Source of the DNA: Phialocephala subalpina | Lineage: Eukaryota; Ascomycota; Leotiomycetes; Helotiales; Mollisiaceae | Length of the DNA stretch: 64,000 nucleotides | Reading direction: 5' to 3' | Assembly: GCA_900073065.1 (NCBI GenBank) | Contig: FJOG01000066.1 | Location: 42,150 to 106,149 of the forward strand | In this document: positions 58,009 to 64,000 of the stretch, one piece after another | Position numbering within the stretch: the stretch's first letter is position 1 | Layout of the letters: every line of letters begins with the position of its first letter | Notes under the pieces: generated by a model | What the model saw: the letters and a program-made list of their open reading frames with translations, nothing else | Told to the model about the DNA's origin: nothing | Databases searched by the model: none | Translations under genes and position numbers: made by a program

Positions 58009-60037
58009 TTAATGAATAACAAAGTTCTCGAGTTCTCGTTCCCCTCTTTCCATCATTTCAATAGCTTCTCCATGCATAAAACCATGGACATAGCACTCTC
58101 CAACAAGGCTGTAATCATCCCCCACAGGTCGTAGAATGAATGGAGTCCGACCTCCTAGGAGAACGCATATAACGTCTCCCTCCTCGACGATTAGAGGTCC
58201 GATGCCATAATATCCTTCCGCAGTTCGAAAGAACCTTCTCCCTCCAGAAGTATTTGAAGAGCAACCTATCCAACCGTGTGCATCACCACCTTTACTGACC
58301 CTCTCCAACTGATCATTTACTAGATTGGTGTGACCAAAAGCTTGCATTAAACAAGCGGCTCCGTCTGCAAGCCATATCGACTTTGAAACCTCATCGTAGT
58401 CATATTGATGACCTCTCTTGAGCGCCAGAACCAGACATCCGGCTGAGAAAGTTTGGAGGAAAGCAAAAACAGCACTTTCTCCATTGACGTACTTGTGAGA
58501 GAGATCGAATACCGAGTATCTGCAAATATTCGTCCATATGGAGCGAATAATGCTATTATTTCCGTTGGTTGAAATATCGAAGGAAAACATCTCCTTTTCA
58601 AGTTTAGCAGAGCATTGCGTTACAACGTCAATCTTGAGCCCTTCAATGTCCATAACTTTCGACCATTTAGAGAGTCGCAATATTGGCGGCCAATCCTTTG
58701 ATGTTCGGAAGATGGTGCCTTTATGCCCCAATATATAATGCAGATGCCCTTGACCCCAGTTAGGAGCCCAACTCGGTATATCTTTTGAACATTCTATGGC
58801 ATATTAGCAACGACTAACCGCGAATTTGATTACTGATAACTAACCAAATAAGTTATGACATCTATGTTGAACGGCATGGAGAAGCTCAAGGTTTTCAGTG
58901 TAGGTGAGCATGCGAACAGCAACTTCGTGGAAGACCTCAACCTCAGATTTTCCGTAATCTGCAGTCAGAAGAGGTATTCCGGGAGCTTTTATTGGAGCTG
59001 AAAAGTGACCCAGCAAAGCGAAGACATGATCTCGAGGGTCAGTCGCTTGCCGAGGCCGAGCTCGATGGAGCTCGTGAATAAAACTCCATCGGTTGGAGTT
59101 CGCGTTGTTCAACTCAGGGTTAAACCTGTGGTGCAAATAAGTAACTTTGTTGACGTGTAGACGAAGACGTGCGCGCAGAGGTTTGTGGTTCTTCATCAAA
59201 ATATAGAAGACCTCGTATAATGTTTGCCAGTCCATGGTAGCGTCTCCCCAGAATACTTTGGCAGGTGCAGCTGTACCTATCTCCTGCCCAATCCACATTC
59301 GGTCAAACTAAGAGCACATAATCAACAATCGTCTAGATTTTCAGTTTACGGTAGTCATGACTTACCCAGGGCGTAGAACATAACTGCTTGATGTATTGCC
59401 ATCCACCAACTGGCAACTTATCCAAGCCCTCGCGTTGCATCTCCGTGAAGTGGCTGAGTTGCTCTTCATCTTCAAACATCTCCTTGAGATGAAGAACCAG
59501 ATCCATTGCCTTTCTTGCAACTCGTTCCTCGTCATTTCCAAGGAATACTAGTACCATTTTTGTTTTCTTGTAAATAGTATTCATTAGCGTGACTTGTTGA
59601 GCTCGTTCGGCAGCACCCCGTTGGTTAATGCATATCTGATCTACCCATAGTCTGCGCAGATGTTTTCTACGACGAACAGTCCTCAAAGCATCGCTTAGGC
59701 TTTGTGTGAGGGGAAACACTTTCCCGTCGACAAGCATTTTTCGACAGCGGAAAGGGTCTCCCCATGTGTAAGAGAGCGCCTCGTATTCGGGATCATCATC
59801 CAGATCGGCAAATTCGAGGGAGCCAACCAGATTGTCATTCCACCGGCCTGGGTTGATCGTGAGAATTCTGATGACGTTCTCGTCAGGAACCCGGCGGTAT
59901 CGATATTCGTAGGGAATCTCTCGTGGTTCCTGAGACGAGCTCGAGCTTCCAGAGTCATCATCGTAAGGATCTCGCCTTTGCGGAGGTGATTTGCCTCGAA
60001 GGCCTAAAGAGCCAGCTAATTGTGTGATCTCTTCCAT
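58009..60037 (-). CDS. HET-domain (heterokaryon incompatibility) protein, intact
   Basis: Exons: 59366-60037, 58845-59307 and 58009-58793; introns 59308-59365 (GTAAGT..TTAG) and 58794-58844 (GTTAGT..ATAG), phases 0 and 1. 639 aa. Residues about 84-230 are the HET domain: YEALSYTWGD, LRRLWVDQICINQRGAAERA and the helix ending LGNDEERVARKAMDLVL. The C-terminal half has the usual HET-associated parts: FDRMWIGQEIG, RDHVFALLGHFSAP, PLLTADYGKSEVEVFHEVAV, PSWAPNW and the last-domain motif RRFFRTAEGYYGIGPLIVEE, GDVICVLLGGRTPFILRPV, GECYVHGFMHGE. HET domains (a TIR-like fold) trigger cell death on fusion of incompatible cells. All diagnostic blocks are present and no stop interrupts, so it should be functional. 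The partner is unknown. Confidence 0.92.
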
Positions 60038-60289
60038 AGCTGGTTGCTAAAATAGAGAGGCGACTCGAATTCCTTCTTTGCGTGTCGTTGAGAAAATGTA
60101 TGTATGGTTTCTAAAATTAGGTAAGGGAGCCAGCGTTGGAACTCTGTGATACATTGTACGCCATACAGCTGTACATTATATACCGGATGCATCCGTTGGC
60201 TTGCTACTAGCTTTGTATAGTCACATGACCGGAAAAACTAATTCCGGAAGAATACTCGGCTCTTAGCAGGACCGATGATCTGCCGGGGG

Positions 60290-61987
60290 TGGGTGACTTG
60301 CTGGATCCTTTCGGATAGTTCGATGCACTCTGCATCAACCAAACTGACATCCCCGAAAAGAACCATCAGCTTCCTCTTATGGGTGAAATATACCGCACTG
60401 CATCGACGGTTCTAGCTTGGCTGGGCGAAAACACGACCAACATGAAGATCGACACAGAGTCAATCAGCCTCGCTGGTGCCATGGCGTTTGTAGGCAGAGG
60501 AATGCCACATATTCGTCCAGGAACCAGCATCTACCTTCTTTCCGACTTCAAACAACTGGAAGGAGAAGTCAAAAAGAATATCGGCGGTATGTGGCCACGC
60601 GTCTTTGCTACAGCTGGGATGAACCAGGAATTGAATCCCTGCGGGATCCGACCCATGTATGAGAGTGCTTGGTTCACTCGCATGTGGATTGTTCAAGAGA
60701 CGACATTGGCTCAAAATCTACTTCTTCACTTTGGTGACCAAGTCTTGAGATGGTTCGAGTTTGAAAGGATGTGCGTTCTTATTTACCTGTTCGCGGAAAC
60801 GGGAAATTATTTCATCCCCGATGCTTGGATTACCTTTACGGGTGTTTGTTGGCCTGCGGTCCAATTCGCGCATGAATTTAAACTTGCGTACAGGAAACGG
60901 CCGGAGCATGTTATTGATGCTTGGTTTAATCTGTAGCGCTGTTTGGGTCGAGAAAATGTAGTGACCAGAGAGACCATGTGTATGCTCTTCTTGGAATTCT
61001 GCCACCCCAAGCTGAAGGACGCATTGTGATCAAGGTGGACTATTCGAAACATCTGGCTGAAGTCTCAACGGAAGTTGCTGGCATGGCGTTCAAAAACGGT
61101 GTCATCCAACACTTATACAGTGCCGGGGCGTGGAGGAGAAGAAAATTCGTAGAACACGAGGAGAGATTTGAGAGTGGCTATCTTCCCTCTTGGGTACCGG
61201 ATCACAGCGCGAGTCTTGTAGAAGATTCGACGATGTGGTGGATGCAGACAGGGTATGGAGATGAAGAGCTTGTTGATTGAGATCAAGCAACCTGGGTTAC
61301 TTTCTACCCAGGGAGAGACCCTCACGTGTTCGGCTTCGATGGTTGCAGTGTTGACTTTGTGGTTTGGAATTGGACCCTTGAAGATCTCGATCAAAACCTC
61401 TCGGAGTCAACACTCGATGAGAAGACACAAAAACATGCCCGAATTCGAAAGTCAATCCTTAAACTACTCGCAGAGATTGAGTCCCATATCAAAGGAGAGA
61501 TATACTGCGGACTCTAACCTTGGAAGATTGCATTCTTAAGAACGTCGTTTGCGTCTTGTGATGTGGACTCTATCTGGGTTGGATTACAGCAGCTCGTGGC
61601 TCAGTTTTTACAGAGCGATCTCAAACTCAAAGGTGCTCTACAGTTGTGCCTTGACATGGTTCTGAAAGAAGACGTCGCTCTCCACACGAAGCGACACAGG
61701 ACAAAAAGCCAGGCCTCGACCCAGGAGTGACACGGGTGTTGGAATTCTTACATTATCAAATGGGAGTAACACTCCGGCGTTTTCATTTCTTCCTTATTGC
61801 AAAGGGACTTTTTGGCCTCATGCCAACATCTTCGGTGGGGTGCAAAATGGTGGATCAGATTGCTTTCCTAGACCACTTCAAAGTGGTGGACGCCGAACCC
61901 AACCCAGCGCCCAAAGTGCCGAGAAGAGGGCCGTGCGCCATCATGGTCATGGGCTTTGGTGAAATCCCCAGTCAGCTAGCAATTTGA
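60290..61987 (+). pseudogene. Decayed HET-domain gene, 5' truncated
   Basis: The frame enters at FDALCINQTDIPEKNHQLPL, after an in-frame TAG where the HET domain normally has a Trp (LWxDAxCINQ), and continues TASTVLAWLGENTTNM and later YESAWFTRMWIVQETTLAQN. A stop at about 60934 follows WFNL; the next piece reads TREDHVYALLGILPPQAEGR and SGYLPSWVPDHSASLVEDST, then TGA. Further downstream the frame recovers DPHVFGFDGCSVDFVVWNW and, at 61,760-61,850, FHFFLIAKGLFGLMPTSSVG, the usual last block of HET proteins. The N-terminal YxALSYxWG part is missing. TAG and other stops fit RIP-like decay. The gene is divergent from the intact HET gene (start-to-start gap about 250 bp). Confidence 0.75.
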
Positions 61988-62199
61988 GATGCTAGAAAGA
62001 ATTCGCATAGCGGTCGAGGCTATCCAACCAAACGACAAGATGTCACAATTCTCTCAATACGAGAGTGGTTGCTTGAGAGTGCGCGGGGGATCTTATTCCG
62101 GGGAGATTACACTCAGATTCAGCGGGTACAGTTCGTCTTACAATTCACGGCTCCCTTGATGCGACAACGGTTTTTCTTGATACTATTGAAGACAACCTT

Positions 62200-62850
62200 G
62201 GACTTGTTCTCTGCGCTATTATACACTATAGCATGGAGTGTGACAGGCCCAATCACCATATTATTGACCACCATGGCCTTATCTTGCAAAGGACTAGGAA
62301 GAAGGGAGTTCTGAAACGTCTAGGACTCTTTGCACTCCGGAAAACAGTAGAGTACGTATGCGATCTCGAACGAAACATCCGTTTGTTGGATTATAACAGC
62401 TTCCCCTCGACTATGGACGCATTGGAAGGAATTGACGAGCACAGCTACCTCGAGTACATTGATATTGATTATGGAGGAGGCCTTCAAGAGAATATTAACG
62501 AGCATTCCTTTCGTTCTTTCCTTACTTTTGCTGAGATATCAAACATGCAGCATGTAGGGGATGATCATTCTGATCGCGAGTCTAGAGATGATGAAAGCGA
62601 GCGGAGTTCGGTTTTATAAGAGGCAACAGAGGAGCAGTCACAGTTCGAGCCTACTGGTGATGAAGACTTAAACATGTTAGAAGTTGAGGAAGAGGTTGTA
62701 AATCTACCCGCAGGCTATTATGTTGACGGTGGCTCAGGTAGACCGAGGATAAGTGTAGTGCACTATCGTCAACAAGAAGCAGCAAAAGAGCAGAGATCGA
62801 AAGAGTGTGGTCCGCGTATTTTCGGAGGCTTTACATTTCATATTGCTTGA
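62200..62850 (+). pseudogene. C-terminal fragment of a HET-like protein
   Basis: The frame from about 62233 reads HHGLILQRTRKKGVLKRLGL, FALRKTVEYVCDLERNIRLL and an acidic tail, matching the GLIL...RKGVFKRLGLFAL style near the C-terminus of many HET proteins. TAA at 62617-62619 (CAA in an intact copy would fit) is followed in the same frame by 76 more codons (EATEEQSQFEPTGDEDLNML, then PAGYYVDGGSGRPRISVVHY) up to TGA 62850. It may be the end of the preceding HET relic or of a separate copy. Confidence 0.5.
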
Positions 62851-63305
62851 ACAAAGTTACTACCAAATAGACATAGAAATTTCTGATAGTGACTAACTAC
62901 ATAAAGAGCAAATCAGGTGTGAGAAAGCACATAATACCCTTACTAGTAAAGGTTACTGCCTTTCACAATCTTCTCTTCGAGTTCTCGTCTACTATTCAGT
63001 ATCCTCAAAGCCAGCTGGTTCCATTACATTAGAAGACTTCCTTCTAGAGCCTATGGCTCTGGTTTATTATCACGCTTGCGGAATTTTCTGTCGATCACAA
63101 CACCGCTGACGTCTCTCAGGGAACTGTGATGAACTGGAAGTGAAGAATCTGGGGAAACTGAAGTGGGCAAAGGAAGCCGGAGAACAACTCAATCTAGAGG
63201 GAAAAATCATCTACGTCAAGCGCTTGAAACAGTAGAGCAAGTTCTGCAAGAGATTCGCATCAAGAGAAAATTGATTCATGATACCCACATATAGTGGCAT
63301 ACTCA
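62851..63305. other. Short intergenic or 5' exon region of the right-edge HET gene
   Basis: 63,120-63,225 contains an open stretch (NCDELEVKNLGKLKWAKEAG, EQLNLEGKIIYVKRLKQ then TAG) that may be decayed coding sequence. No start codon could be assigned for the HET gene that follows. Confidence 0.3.
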
Positions 63306-64000
63306 TCCAGGCCAGCATTGAGAGTCGGGGAACTTCTAGCTGTGGGCCGTGCAAGTTCTTTGCGAGTGTCTCATCGCGTCTGGAAGGAGAGAGAGATGCA
63401 AACAGCGAGCTATATCGCTACATCTATGCTTTCTCAGCGCGGATTAACTTCATCAACGAATATTACGGCCATTTCATAGAACAGGATACGGTAGTTCTAG
63501 GTCTGATATACTCTCAATATGGTCTTGCAACACTCTACCGGAGAGAGGATGAGCCCTTTAGGACAACGGGTCACTTGTGTCCTCTGCAACCTGGACGAGT
63601 TGGTCCACATATCGAGGCTCGTCCAATATCTCGCGAACACTTCAACATTGCATTTGCGAGATCTTGCTTAGATGAATGCGCCATGAACCACAAGATCTGC
63701 AAGAAAGAGATAGCAAGTCACGGGCTTTCTTCGACCTTCGAGATCATCGACTGCAGAACTGATTTTGTGGTTAAGGCCCCATCCAATTGCAACTATGTAA
63801 CCCTCTCCTATGTTTGGAGAGGGATAGTGGAGGAAGGTGGCTCGAATGTTTCTGCCAGTGATCAAGATTCAATCTTTGGCCGGTGTCCAAAAGTTATCAT
63901 GCACAGTGTCGAGGTTTCAATCGTCCTGGGTTTTGAGTATCTTTGGGTCGACCGGTACTGTATTAATCAGTCGAATGCAGCAGACAAGCACACTCAAATT
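63306..64000 (+). CDS. HET-domain protein, truncated at right window edge
   Basis: An uninterrupted frame of about 230 codons reaches the window end. It enters after an acceptor-like CATCCAG at 63306 with ASIESRGTSSCGPCKFFASV, then SARINFINEYYG and LYSQYGLATL-like text. A Cys/His linker CLDECAMNHKICKKE precedes the HET domain: NCNYVTLSYVWRG, and after a spacer LGFEYLWVDRYCINQSNAAD at the edge. The order (Cys-x2-Cys block, Cys-x4-His-x2-Cys linker, then HET) is the standard architecture. The 5' exon or start lies upstream but was not resolved. No stop interrupts what is visible, so the gene may be intact. It lies in the same orientation as the preceding HET relic. Confidence 0.8.

Overview
The window looks like nuclear DNA of a filamentous ascomycete (Pezizomycotina). 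Genes carry short spliceosomal introns, mostly 45-150 bp, with GT..AG ends and CTRAY-like branch sites. They alternate with very AT-rich tracts and with transposon relics full of in-frame stops, many of them TAG, as repeat-induced point mutation (RIP) would leave. HET-domain genes and a Zn2Cys6 regulator also point to this group. Leotiomycetes is my guess from the general look of the proteins and is not proven.

Layout. 1-1455: 5'-part of an unrecognised gene. 3.2-4.0 kb: decayed 2EXR (F-box-like) gene. 5.2-6.4 kb: short-chain dehydrogenase. 6.6-9.3 kb: PIF1-helicase relic and a broken Mutator-like transposase. 9.6-10.2 kb: GrpB-family gene. 10.7-11.5 kb: non-autonomous inverted-repeat element. 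12.3-15.4 kb: a multi-pass membrane protein and a hypothetical protein. 15.6-17.4 kb: AT-rich island. 19.5-21.1 kb: acidic nuclear-like gene next to a perfect 250-bp tandem duplication carrying a chromodomain-like tail. 23.6-44.0 kb is a housekeeping block: single-pass surface protein, TRM112, SET1, secreted Ser/Thr-rich protein, securin-like protein, tropomyosin, NOP25/RRP17-type nucleolar protein, BIG1/VOA1-like protein, FCF1 and a Csi2/Prm5-like membrane protein. 44.5-64 kb is an accessory block: HET fragment, NLR-type N-terminal relic, Zn2Cys6 regulator, RIP-damaged Tc1/mariner transposase, repeat-associated gene relic, caspase-like protein with a long repetitive coiled coil, an intact HET gene, an adjacent decayed HET gene and a third HET gene running off the right edge.

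How the genes relate. The housekeeping block includes two ribosome-biogenesis factors (FCF1, NOP25-type) and TRM112, which activates tRNA, rRNA and translation-factor methyltransferases. SET1 is the COMPASS H3K4 methyltransferase. The securin-like gene and tropomyosin are divergent neighbours, as are the NOP25-type gene and BIG1. The right-hand 20 kb is enriched in families linked to fungal non-self recognition and regulated cell death (HET, caspase-like, NLR N-terminus) in different states of decay among transposons. It is the most interesting part of the window.

All exon models were built by reading splice signals and reading-frame phase by eye. No similarity search was run.
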